NCBI RefSeq assembly: GCF_004124235.1
Contig: NZ_CP032487.1
Location: 2,108,001 to 2,172,000, forward strand
DNA from: Yersinia hibernica
GTDB lineage: Bacteria > Pseudomonadota > Gammaproteobacteria > Enterobacterales > Enterobacteriaceae
Length of the DNA stretch: 64,000 nucleotides
Direction of reading: 5' to 3'
Shown here: one piece after another, positions 30,737-39,209 of the stretch
How positions within the stretch are numbered: position 1 is the first letter of the stretch
Layout: each line of letters starts with the position of its first letter
Program-made: the position numbers and the translations under genes
The notes under the pieces: generated by a model
Databases searched by the model: none
What the model saw: the letters and a program-made list of their open reading frames with translations, nothing else
What the model was told of the DNA's origin: nothing

Positions 30737-31439
30737 GATGACGACTCTCTTCATTAAGATATTTACCATGTTGGAGCCGGATTATCCGGTCAGCAACACA
30801 GCCTAAATCAGGGTTGTGGGTGACCATCACAATGGTTCGCCCTTGACGATGGATATGGTTGAGCAGATCCAATACCCGTTGCTCATTCTCTTCATCAAGG
30901 TTACCCGTTGGCTCATCAGCAAAAATAATGGGTGGCTGATTGACTAGTGCACGGGCAATACAGACCCGCTGCTGCTCACCGCCAGAAAGCTGGCTCGGCA
31001 AATGCCCCATCCGTGGCGTCATCCCCACTTGCTCCAATACCTGCCGGGCCGCAGCCTCATCCACCACACTGTGATAATGCTGCGCCAGCATGATGTTCTC
31101 GAGCGCAGTCAGATAAGGAATAAGGTGAAATTGCTGGAAAACCAAGCCTATTTTGTCGGCCCGGAACTTCCTGCGCCCCTCTTCATCAAGCCCCGCGGCA
31201 TCAATACCATCAAGCAATACCTGCCCCTCAGTGACAGTATCCAGGCAAGTGAGAATATTCATTAATGTGGTTTTACCTGAACCGGATGCCCCCATAATCG
31301 CCACAAACTCACCGCGCTTAATGCGGATATTAATGTCTTCCAGCGCCGTCACTTGCCCGAAACGCTTATACAAATGTCGGGTTTCAATAACCGCATCCGT
31401 GGCGTTCTCAGGTACCACCCGTGTTAGTGGCGATGTCAT
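30726..31439 (-). CDS. ABC transporter ATPase (MacB/LolD type) of the iron operon
   Basis: 237 residues with Walker A GASGSGKT, Q-loop VFQQFH, signature LSGGEQQRV, Walker B IIFADEPTG and switch His VTHNPD. The type pairs with FtsX-like permeases (mechanotransmission, not classical import), here the two permeases encoded just upstream. It likely couples ATP hydrolysis to the periplasmic redox or release step of the FTR1-P19 system. It overlaps the TlpA gene and follows its permease by 3 bp. Confidence 0.9.
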   Translation of the reverse strand: MTSPLTRVVPENATDAVIETRHLYKRFGQVTALEDINIRIKRGEFVAIMGASGSGKTTLMNILTCLDTVTEGQVLLDGIDAAGLDEEGRRKFRADKIGLVFQQFHLIPYLTALENIMLAQHYHSVVDEAAARQVLEQVGMTPRMGHLPSQLSGGEQQRVCIARALVNQPPIIFADEPTGNLDEENEQRVLDLLNHIHRQGRTIVMVTHNPDLGCVADRIIRLQHGKYLNEESRHHVA

Positions 31440-31442
31440 TTA

Positions 31443-32600
31443 CTACTCTCCTTTCAGGACTTTAGCGGGTTCAATATGAATAGCCCGGCGAGTGGGAACA
31501 ATTGCCGCCACCGCGGCCACTAACAGTGACAAAATCAGCGTCAATGGCAATACCGGCGCACGCAAAGCAATTGCCGCGCTAAATACTGTCTGCCCCAATA
31601 CTTGTGCCAGCAGATAACCGAGCAGAGCGCCACAGACGGCGGCGGCCAGTGAGATAATCAACGTTTCGGTTAGCATCTGACGAATAATATCGCCACCACT
31701 GGCTCCCAACGCTTTTTGCAATGCAAACTCTTTCGCGCGCTCGCTCACTATCGCCATCAGCGTGGTGTTGACACACAAAGATGACAGGATAAGGATAACC
31801 ACAGAGACCAACCCCATTAGGCCTTTAATCTTATCAAGCACCTGCCCCTCAGAGGCTGAAACCTTGCGAATTGGCCTGATTTCAAGATCTGGATATTGCT
31901 CACGCAGATGGCTGGCAAAGGTTTCAACCTGCCCCACATCATTGCTAACACTCAATAGCGCATTACTGATATGCCCCGGCTGATTGAGCCATTTCTGCGC
32001 CAACTCCAGATTGACGATCAACATATTATCCGTGGCATCCCCTGCTTCCACGATGCCCTTAACTTGCAAACGCTGGCGCTCACTGCCATTCACCAGTGTG
32101 AGAGAATCCCCGACTTTGACGTGCAAGCGCTCCGCAAGTTTGACGCCAATCATGGCATTGCGGTCATCAAAACTGACACCAATCCAGTTCCCCGTCACTT
32201 GCCAATAAGGCACCAGTTGCTGCAAAGACTCAAACCACACCCCCATCAGCACCACTTTTTCCAGCTCAGTCCTTGCCATGCCATAAATATAGGGGCTTGA
32301 GGCGTTGATAAGCCCTTGCGGGGCAGCATCAATAATGGGTTGAAATCGCGCCTGTTTAAATGCATTGCCGTGCCCGGGGCCAATGTAAAAATTGGCACCA
32401 AAGGTGCGCAATTCCTGACTCATTTTGGCGTTAATATCAAAATAAACAGCTGACATTGCGGTGACAATCGCCGCGCCGACCGTCAATGCGGCAAACACAA
32501 CACTGACTCGCTGCATGCGAAGACGCAATGCACGCAAAACTAAGCGCCAGAACATGCCATCCAGCCCTTTATGCTGAGCGCCCCGCTGATTAACGGCCAT
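31443..32600 (-). CDS. FtsX-family ABC permease, second copy
   Basis: 385 residues from the ATG at 32600, which has GGAGGTG 5 bp upstream; the frame extends to 32657. A cytoplasmic N-terminus, one helix near residues 40-60, a large MacB-type periplasmic domain (about 65-250) and three C-terminal helices with the FtsX block SERAKEFALQKALGASGGDI. It overlaps the upstream permease gene by 11 bp. It is shorter than the neighbouring copy and looks like an anciently duplicated partner, so the two probably form a heterodimer. Confidence 0.9.
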   Translation of the reverse strand: MAVNQRGAQHKGLDGMFWRLVLRALRLRMQRVSVVFAALTVGAAIVTAMSAVYFDINAKMSQELRTFGANFYIGPGHGNAFKQARFQPIIDAAPQGLINASSPYIYGMARTELEKVVLMGVWFESLQQLVPYWQVTGNWIGVSFDDRNAMIGVKLAERLHVKVGDSLTLVNGSERQRLQVKGIVEAGDATDNMLIVNLELAQKWLNQPGHISNALLSVSNDVGQVETFASHLREQYPDLEIRPIRKVSASEGQVLDKIKGLMGLVSVVILILSSLCVNTTLMAIVSERAKEFALQKALGASGGDIIRQMLTETLIISLAAAVCGALLGYLLAQVLGQTVFSAAIALRAPVLPLTLILSLLVAAVAAIVPTRRAIHIEPAKVLKGE

Positions 32601-33882
32601 AGAGCACCTCCACCGGGTAAAGACGCGCAATTCGACGGGCGGGGAACCAGGTTCCAATCACGGCAATCAAAACAGAGATAACCAGCACGCAAGGCACGAC
32701 CATCCAGGCGAAACTTAGCGGCGTGCCAAATAACATGAGACCAATAGTTTTTGCCAACCCCCACCCGGCCACACACCCCGCTAACCCACCGATTAGGCCG
32801 CTGATTGCCGCCTCAAGATAAAACAACATCAAGATTTGCCACTGCCGTGCGCCCAAGGCTTTCATTAAACCAATCTCTTTTGCCCGCTCCATAATCGTGC
32901 TGGTCATCAGTGACGCAATCCCCATTGCCGCTGCAATTAACGCGGCCAATGTCACCACCGCCAGCAATAACTGTATTTTTTCAATCACCAGCCCTTCGGA
33001 TGCCGCAACTTGCCAAATAGGCCGCACCACTGAACCTGATATCGCCTCTTCTAATTGGTGGGCAATGGAGGAAACATAGGCGGTGCAATACCACAGGTCA
33101 TACTCTTCTGCATTGAGGGCCTCAAGATTTTCGCGGGCTTTACGCGATAATTCGTTTTCCGGCACGGTTAGGGCCGAAACCCTGATAGCCTGAATTTTCC
33201 CTGCCAACCCGAGCAGCGACTGAACCGCGGCAAGCGGCAACACCAAACGCCCCTCTTCTTCGCCACCGCTGCTAAGCACGCCGCTTATTTTCACGACTAA
33301 CGGGCCAGCAACGCCGTTGAGATGCAACTCATCGCCCGTTTTCCAGCCGGTTTGTTGGGCTAATTGTTTACCGAGCAAAGCTTCAACTTCAGTCGCACCG
33401 GCGTTGACCGGCTCTTGTGGCCAGCGCCCATTAACTTGCCAATAAGGGCTAATGATTTGCTGCCCGGTGTGATAATCCTCTTCATCAGGCACATCAACCG
33501 GCTGATTAAAATAAGTCCCTAATAGCGGGATATTCTGGCCATTGACCTCGGTTTCACCACTCAGTAATGGGGCAAAACCGACAATATTGTTACGCCAAAA
33601 AATATCCTTAATATTGGGTAACTCAGCTTGATCCAGAAAATCCTGCCCGGTTAGCGGGTTGCTTTTTTCACCAAACAGTGATGGCAGAGCGACCTGACCG
33701 GCGGGTTCAATCAGAATATTTGCCCCATAAGATTTCAACTCACGGGACATTTTGTCGCCAATATCGATTGAGACCGCCAACAGTGAAGAAATGAGCCCTG
33801 CGGCCAAAAACACCGTAAAAACTGCCAGCGATTTACGCCGGACATTTCTGAACCAAGACTGCTTGAGCATACGCCACAACAT
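32590..33882 (-). CDS. FtsX-family ABC permease, first copy
   Basis: 430 residues. The N-terminal helix (about 18-40), a larger periplasmic MacB-core domain (about 45-280) and three C-terminal helices end in VRRIARLYPVEVL-like PARRIARLYPVEVLYG. The cytoplasmic coupling block MERAKEIGLMKALGARQWQI is intact. It directly follows the Fe-S membrane protein gene by 2 bp. Confidence 0.9.
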   Translation of the reverse strand: MLWRMLKQSWFRNVRRKSLAVFTVFLAAGLISSLLAVSIDIGDKMSRELKSYGANILIEPAGQVALPSLFGEKSNPLTGQDFLDQAELPNIKDIFWRNNIVGFAPLLSGETEVNGQNIPLLGTYFNQPVDVPDEEDYHTGQQIISPYWQVNGRWPQEPVNAGATEVEALLGKQLAQQTGWKTGDELHLNGVAGPLVVKISGVLSSGGEEEGRLVLPLAAVQSLLGLAGKIQAIRVSALTVPENELSRKARENLEALNAEEYDLWYCTAYVSSIAHQLEEAISGSVVRPIWQVAASEGLVIEKIQLLLAVVTLAALIAAAMGIASLMTSTIMERAKEIGLMKALGARQWQILMLFYLEAAISGLIGGLAGCVAGWGLAKTIGLMLFGTPLSFAWMVVPCVLVISVLIAVIGTWFPARRIARLYPVEVLYGR

Positions 33883-33884
33883 AA

Positions 33885-35294
33885 TTACGGATTCTCCTGT
33901 GCGTCACTGTCTTCAGCACTGATAACCGGGGTGACAAATTGCTCTGGATGGTCGCGAAAGCGGTTGTAATTCACCTCGGATGAGAAGAAATAGGTTTTAT
34001 CCCCATAACGGTATTTATACTCGGCTTTTTGGTTAGTTAGATGGGATTTATCCACGGGATCAATTACATCCAGAGTAACCACGGTCGTGAAATAATTGAC
34101 CCCCGCCTCAAGTGACGCTTTAGAGATAAGCAATTCTTTATCGTCACTCTGCCAATCTTCCAGCGGAATCGGATTGCATCCCCCTGCTTTACCGATAGAG
34201 GGAATAAAAATATGCACCGCGCAGGCCACACAAATCACTTGATTACCCTCCATCACATAGCCCTGATCGCCACATAATAAACAGGCGTCAAAGACCACGC
34301 TAAGGCGCAAGCGGTCTGGATAACGATTGATGACAAAGAAGCGGACAGCTTTACCATCATCAGCCAGCCAAACAAATCGGTGCAGATTACCATCCCGCAC
34401 TTGCTCGACAGGAATATGAACCAGGCCGTCTGCGGCGAGCGTGACGGGTAAAGCTTCCGATAACTGAGGGGGCTGAGAGGCAACTTTATCCCAGTACAGT
34501 TGGGCGCCCACGACCACGCCCCATGCCAGGATGGCGAAAACGAAGATTCTGCGGACGTTACGGTAATCCGCAAGTGCTTTGCGGTGGGCAATAGGTTCCA
34601 CATTTGCGCGCACCACTTTGCCGGCATGACGCAGCGGCATTAAATAACACAGTGTCGTTACCGCCAATAGCAAGGCACTGAAGTAGTTCAACCAGGCATG
34701 CCCATTAGTAACTAAAGCCACATAACTCAGCAGCGACTTCGTTAACGGCACCACCTGCAACTTCATCAGTAATAGCATCGCATCACCGCTGAGCGGCAAA
34801 ATCAATAACAGTGTTAATAGCACCAACAGTGGCCAACGACCAGAGGATAGCTGCCTAACCATCATCAACAACAATACCGCACAAAAGGCGACCCAAAAGA
34901 ATGCCAGTACAATGGCGGCCAGATTGAGTAGCAAGTCAGTATTAATGACATGGGTATTGGTAAACGCCCCCAGATTGGGGTTATTGCCCCAATTAAACGC
35001 CGCCCCCACGACCAACAAGCACTGCCAGCAATAACCTAATGCACGGCTTTGGGATAATTGACTTAACAAAAACACCAGCAACCCGAGGAGTTGCATGCCG
35101 ACCAGAACTAACTGCAATTGCTGCGATTTGGGGTAATAGGCTCCGGCCCACATCCCCATAACCACCATGAGTATTGTTATCCATACGACCTTATTTAGCG
35201 CCGGTGCTGGCCTGACAGCCCAACTTAACCCCAATAACAACGCCACAGGCAAAAAGGCTTGTAATACGGAGACAAAAAAGTAACTCATTAGCAC
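33885..35294 (-). CDS. Fe-S-containing membrane protein (DUF2318)
   Basis: 469 residues. About eight transmembrane helices (residues 5-250) precede a C-terminal domain that is periplasmic or extracytoplasmic and carries cysteine motifs CLLCGDQGY and CVACA followed by GGCNPIPL, the DUF2318 Fe-S signature. A final YHS-like segment (YGDKTYFFSSEVNYNRFRDHPEQF) could hold a metal. In P19/FTR1 operons this protein is thought to feed electrons to periplasmic iron. The gene starts after a 322-bp gap holding an ERIC remnant. Confidence 0.88.
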   Translation of the reverse strand: MLMSYFFVSVLQAFLPVALLLGLSWAVRPAPALNKVVWITILMVVMGMWAGAYYPKSQQLQLVLVGMQLLGLLVFLLSQLSQSRALGYCWQCLLVVGAAFNWGNNPNLGAFTNTHVINTDLLLNLAAIVLAFFWVAFCAVLLLMMVRQLSSGRWPLLVLLTLLLILPLSGDAMLLLMKLQVVPLTKSLLSYVALVTNGHAWLNYFSALLLAVTTLCYLMPLRHAGKVVRANVEPIAHRKALADYRNVRRIFVFAILAWGVVVGAQLYWDKVASQPPQLSEALPVTLAADGLVHIPVEQVRDGNLHRFVWLADDGKAVRFFVINRYPDRLRLSVVFDACLLCGDQGYVMEGNQVICVACAVHIFIPSIGKAGGCNPIPLEDWQSDDKELLISKASLEAGVNYFTTVVTLDVIDPVDKSHLTNQKAEYKYRYGDKTYFFSSEVNYNRFRDHPEQFVTPVISAEDSDAQENP

Positions 35295-35616
35295 ACCTTG
35301 GAGGAATCACAACACCTGCCAGCTATCACTGCTCAACTTTATATCCGTCATACTTCAAGCTGCATGTGCACTAGCTGCCCTGTTCACTCTAGGCACTTAT
35401 TTGTGTAAGCGCCTGCGCATTAATGGGCCTTAAAGAGGCGCATCCTACGGGCTAGCATGAATGCTGTTCAAACCGGCTTTCGACCGATTGCACTTAAGTT
35501 GCCACCATCCTGCAACCCCCATTATTAGGCGACAGGAGACTGACAACCACCATTGACTGACCATTTTGCATGAAGCAAAGCCGCGATAGCTGTAGTGGTT
35601 ATCGCGGCTCTTGTTA
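35295..35616. other. Gap inside the iron operon
   Basis: 322 bp between the P19 gene and the Fe-S protein gene, all pointing left. It contains an ERIC-like element (35340-35460) and two small hairpins, but no gene. Confidence 0.5.
35340..35460. repeat. Degenerate ERIC-like element
   Basis: Contains CCGTCATACTTCAAGCTGCA near one end, the hallmark ERIC terminus (ERIC: AACTTGAAGTATGACGGGTATA in reverse), then AGGCACTTATTTGTGTAAGCGCCT, which is the ERIC core stem AAGTAAGTG...CTTAC. The remaining half is worn beyond recognition. ERICs are abundant in Yersinia intergenic regions and can alter mRNA stability. Confidence 0.7.
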
Positions 35617-36144
35617 TCAATTCAGGCCGGTATATTTGAAGTCATAGCTCACATCAAAAGGTTTCCACCAGCGGCCAACACCGGTTTCGCTGTCGGTGTG
35701 GCGATGTAAACCGGCTTTAGATGGCTCGCTGATATGATAGGTCACTTTATAGTTACCAACCCCCATCATTTTGATGTTAGCACCATAGTGTGGGCCATCA
35801 CTGGCAACCATTGGCATGAAAGTGCCTTCTTGTTTAGCGCCCGTATCGGTGTTTACCAAGGTATATGCAATAGTCAGGTATGGCATCCATTCGCCAGCAC
35901 CAAAACCATTTTTATTGCCCTCAGTTGCATGAATATCCGCTTCTAAATGGATATCCGCTTTCGCGGCCGGCAGCCCCATACCACGCGGTTCCATATCAAT
36001 TGGCTGTAAGTAAACTGCGGCTATTTCCATATCATTAATTTTGATAGGTTCGCCCGCTGGGTACTCTTTAAAAGCAAAAGCAGCCGGTGCTGCAAAAATA
36101 CTGGCAATGATGCTGCTGGCAATAATCGTTTTCTTCATAGTCAT
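35617..36144 (-). CDS. fetP: Periplasmic P19-type iron-binding protein (FetP-like)
   Basis: About 175 residues. A signal peptide ends at AAFAFKEYP; a P19/Tp34-type beta-sandwich follows, with Met/His/Glu-rich metal sites: MEIAAVYLQPIDMEPRGMG, ADIHLEADIH, SDGPHYGANIKMM and LHRHTDSETG. P19 proteins bind copper and iron in a dimer and hand iron to the partner FTR1 permease; Y. pestis and uropathogenic E. coli call the pair FetMP. Start placed at the ATG at 36144, 6 bp after AAGGGTG; the frame begins at 36153 and another ATG stands at 36138. Confidence 0.9.
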   Translation of the reverse strand: MTMKKTIIASSIIASIFAAPAAFAFKEYPAGEPIKINDMEIAAVYLQPIDMEPRGMGLPAAKADIHLEADIHATEGNKNGFGAGEWMPYLTIAYTLVNTDTGAKQEGTFMPMVASDGPHYGANIKMMGVGNYKVTYHISEPSKAGLHRHTDSETGVGRWWKPFDVSYDFKYTGLN

Positions 36145-36224
36145 GTAGCACACCCTTAGGTATCAAATGATAAGTACACTTCGTTATTTACACTGGCATC
36201 AGGCCGGGCCACTCAGCTGAGATA

Positions 36225-38165
36225 TTACGAAGCCGAAACACCGCGGCTCTGGAGCTTACGGCCACGCCGCTGCATGACCCATAAAGCAACCAATGCGGCA
36301 ACCAGTAATATCCCTTGAGGAATCAAGGTTTCCAGATAGGGATAGACTCCCAACCAACTAATTTCAGGTACCCCCGGCAACAAGGTCGGTTCAAACAATT
36401 TGCCCTCAATTAACTCAAGAACACTCTTCCCGGCAAACACAAATGCCATCAGATACATAAAGCCACCGGTAAACATGAAGAATGGTTTGAGCGGCAATTT
36501 GACGACGGTAAAGCGCATAACCAGATAAGCCACCAGCAAGATGACGCAGCCGACACCAAACCCGGCTAAAATAGACAAGTGGCCACTGGTGGTACTGGCA
36601 TCGCCCATCAGGGCCAGATAAAACAGGACGGTTTCAGCCCCTTCGCGGTAAACCGCCAGGAAACTGGTCAGCCATAACCCTATCATTGACCCACTGCTGA
36701 GGGACTTAGAGAATTTCCCCTCCAGATAAGTTTTCCATTGGCGGGCTTCGGTTTTGGATAGCAACCAATAGCTCATGGAGAACAGCATCACCACCGCGAT
36801 CATCATGGTGAACCCCTCCAGTAACTCGCGACTTTGCCCTGAATTGGCAAATAACCACTGGAAAACAAAGGCCGTTAACACACTGGCGATTAACGCAACC
36901 ACGACCGATTGGCGAATCAGTGGCAATTTGTCGTGATGATTGTTTTTAACCAAATAGGCGACAATCGCCGCCACAATTAGCAGGGCCTCCAAACCTTCGC
37001 GCACAATGATGAGCAAGCTGTAGATGAACAGGCTCCAATCAGTTTCATCCCCGCCGCCGAGCATCTCAACCGCGCTGGACAGATCTTTTTGCAACGCCGC
37101 TGCTTCAGTTTGTAACTGTTCAAGCGGCTGGCCTGCTTTCATCAAACTGACCAACCGCGTGAAATGCCCCTCTAAAGTTGATTTAAACGCCGCATCCCGC
37201 GAGCCAACTTTGTTCTCCATACCACTGGCTTCAAATAAATCAAAATAGGTATCTTGAACAGACATCATTGCTGGCGTAGTTTGCCCTTTCTGGTACTGGC
37301 TAATAGCAGTGGTAATAGCTTGATTTATCTTGCTAGAAACCGCCGCCCAATCAGCATTTGCTGGCCCATCGGGAGCTGTAGTTGCTACAGCAGCAGACTG
37401 GTCGGCGGTAACTTGTTGCTGTTCGCGCGTCGTCGGCAAACCCGGTAGCGTGTCTTCAATGGTTTGAAGCAGCCCGGTAACACGGTAGGCAACTTCGGTG
37501 ATTTGATCCGGTTTGCGCGTTAAATCAATCAGCGCAGTAAATTGCTGATTAATCGCCGCGGCCTGTTGCGCAGAACGATTCCCACGGACAGACATCTCCA
37601 TTTCAGAGTTTTTAAACCCCTGATAGTGCGCCTGTTGCACACTTTGGCTGGCGGCGGCAAATTTGCCATCTTGGTATTCACTGATAGCCTGTGCCAATAA
37701 GTCATCAATGATTTTGAAACTCTGCTGCCAGTAGACCGCGATGTCACTGTTTTCATAAGCGGCATGTTGCTGCTCGGCGGTGAGTTTATGGCCACCGGTC
37801 AATACCGGTAGCACAGCGGCCAGCTCACCCTTAAGCCAGTTAATTTTATTATCAACCTCAGCTTGTGGCTTCCCCTCGCCAATCATGCGCCGGATTTCAC
37901 CAAAAGCCGCTTCCATTTGATAACTTTTCTGCGCCGAAATATTGATGCGGATCGGCCCTTCCAGATTTTCAAAAACTTCAAAATATGCCATTTGTACCGT
38001 GGTACGAGCTTCATCATTATTATGCTGTTGGTACAACTGAGAGGTTTTATCGAGACGGGATTGGATATCATTGACCCACTGCTGATAATCTGGACTTGCC
38101 CAGGCCAAAGCACTAGAGAGCCACCAACAGCAGCAAAGCAAAATAAATTTGTGCCAAATTCGCAT
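36225..38165 (-). CDS. fetM: FTR1-family iron permease (FetM-like)
   Basis: 646 residues from the ATG at 38165 (MRIWHKFILL); the frame runs to 38252, but the signal-peptide-like start fits. The N-terminal periplasmic part (about residues 22-380) has two repeats of the sort ...ISAQKSYQMEA.../...AMMSVQDTYFDLF... that bind metal or pack against P19. The C-terminal FTR1 domain (about 385-620) has the two iron motifs REGLE (about residue 386) and REGAE (about 507) in seven helices. A Fur box sits at 38193-38211, just upstream of the start. First gene of the eight-gene operon; ferrous iron uptake at low iron. Confidence 0.92.
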   Translation of the reverse strand: MRIWHKFILLCCCWWLSSALAWASPDYQQWVNDIQSRLDKTSQLYQQHNNDEARTTVQMAYFEVFENLEGPIRINISAQKSYQMEAAFGEIRRMIGEGKPQAEVDNKINWLKGELAAVLPVLTGGHKLTAEQQHAAYENSDIAVYWQQSFKIIDDLLAQAISEYQDGKFAAASQSVQQAHYQGFKNSEMEMSVRGNRSAQQAAAINQQFTALIDLTRKPDQITEVAYRVTGLLQTIEDTLPGLPTTREQQQVTADQSAAVATTAPDGPANADWAAVSSKINQAITTAISQYQKGQTTPAMMSVQDTYFDLFEASGMENKVGSRDAAFKSTLEGHFTRLVSLMKAGQPLEQLQTEAAALQKDLSSAVEMLGGGDETDWSLFIYSLLIIVREGLEALLIVAAIVAYLVKNNHHDKLPLIRQSVVVALIASVLTAFVFQWLFANSGQSRELLEGFTMMIAVVMLFSMSYWLLSKTEARQWKTYLEGKFSKSLSSGSMIGLWLTSFLAVYREGAETVLFYLALMGDASTTSGHLSILAGFGVGCVILLVAYLVMRFTVVKLPLKPFFMFTGGFMYLMAFVFAGKSVLELIEGKLFEPTLLPGVPEISWLGVYPYLETLIPQGILLVAALVALWVMQRRGRKLQSRGVSAS

Positions 38166-38192
38166 AATATAATGAGTAACGCACATGAAGTT

Positions 38193-38211
38193 GATAATGA
38201 GATTTATTAAC
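38193..38211. promoter_or_regulatory. Fur box of the fetM operon
   Basis: GATAATGAGATTTATTAAC agrees with GATAATGATAATCATTATC at 15 of 19 positions. It lies 28 bp upstream of the fetM start and about 130 bp ahead of the divergent gene at 38345. Confidence 0.7.
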
Positions 38212-38344
38212 ATTAACACTAAACAAGGGAAATGTGTCTTGATCAGTATCAAAAAATATTTAGTCTTTTTAATTTTTGTTTAAAAAGTGCGGCGCATCCC
38301 GCAAAATTAGCGCAAATTACGGCAACCAATACGGCGGTTTAACA

Positions 38345-38872
38345 ATGAACAATACCCCAGCGGAATATGAAAATACGCGTGCTAGTGCCAATGGTAATAG
38401 TTTAATAACACGGCTATCGATTGGTCATGAATCAACTACAGTCATGACTAAAAATGCTGACAAAATTATTAATGAACAGCAACTTACCGTTGGTTCTAAT
38501 AATATTGCCTTGCGTTATTTTAAACATACCCCACCGACCGCCGATGAGATGGAAACAGCCATTATGGTGGTTGAAGATGAAGTCATCCGCATCAGCCCCG
38601 CGGTGAATAAAACCTCGCAACTGATTACCAGCGATGAATATCTTGCAGAGCTGGCACAACTTGCCGGTTTACCCCGGCAATCAGAAATACGAATGTCACT
38701 CGAATCTGTTGAACGAATGTTTGACCGGTTGGCGGCCGTTATGATGGGCAGGCCCGCGGCATCTGAAGGGATACCCGCCGACAATGAGTTTGCGGCACGT
38801 TTACTGATTTTACGCGAATTTATGCACCATTTGCAGTTTTCATCAATCACTGTGCAAGTACACACACAATAA
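38345..38872 (+). CDS. Conserved protein of unknown function
   Basis: 175 residues from the ATG at 38345 (MNNTPAEYENTR), with GGCGG about 7 bp upstream; the open frame starts at 38276. No signal peptide, helices or known motif is evident; hydrophilic N-terminus, then an alternating beta/alpha pattern around QQLTVGSNNIALRYFKHTPP, TADEMETAIMVVEDEVIRI and a helical end (LREFMHHLQF). Divergent from fetM across 179 bp, so it shares a Fur-boxed promoter region. I do not recognise a family. The codon use looks coding. Confidence 0.55.
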   Translation: MNNTPAEYENTRASANGNSLITRLSIGHESTTVMTKNADKIINEQQLTVGSNNIALRYFKHTPPTADEMETAIMVVEDEVIRISPAVNKTSQLITSDEYLAELAQLAGLPRQSEIRMSLESVERMFDRLAAVMMGRPAASEGIPADNEFAARLLILREFMHHLQFSSITVQVHTQ

Positions 38873-39146
38873 GTGACCGGCGCTCTTGGCGCACAAACAC
38901 CTTCGCGAGTCACCGGGCTTGCCCCCAATATTACGTCACTCGCATGGTGTACTTATTTTGTCTTTAATAAATTTTATTTCATTATCCCTCAGTGACAACC
39001 AGGCGAAATCTGCCACAATGAATTGCTTATTTATTGCACAGGGAATAGAGTCCTCAATTATAGATATTCACATGATATCTCATAATATCCATATATATTG
39101 ATCATGGAATTGGTCATAACAATGCCTAAAACGGATGGAGGCGATA
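38873..39146. other. Intergenic region before the acylase gene
   Basis: 274 bp (337 bp to the annotated acylase start) with no gene recognised other than the mini-ORF listed next. AT rich near 39060-39110. Confidence 0.4.
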
Positions 39147-39185
39147 ATGAAAGGGCGGCATTTTATTCATAATCATTTAAAATAA
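39147..39185 (+). CDS. 12-codon mini-ORF in frame with the acylase gene
   Basis: ATG at 39147, preceded at 5-bp spacing by a strong GGAGG (39137-39141), encodes MKGRHFIHNHLK and stops at TAA (39183-39185). Eight sense codons later, in the same frame, lies the acylase ATG at 39210, which has no ribosome site of its own. Either this is a leader peptide coupled to the acylase, or the acylase start was originally here and a nonsense codon arose. Confidence 0.5.
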   Translation: MKGRHFIHNHLK

Positions 39186-39209
39186 CCACCCAGAATTTAT
39201 CTTTCAAAT

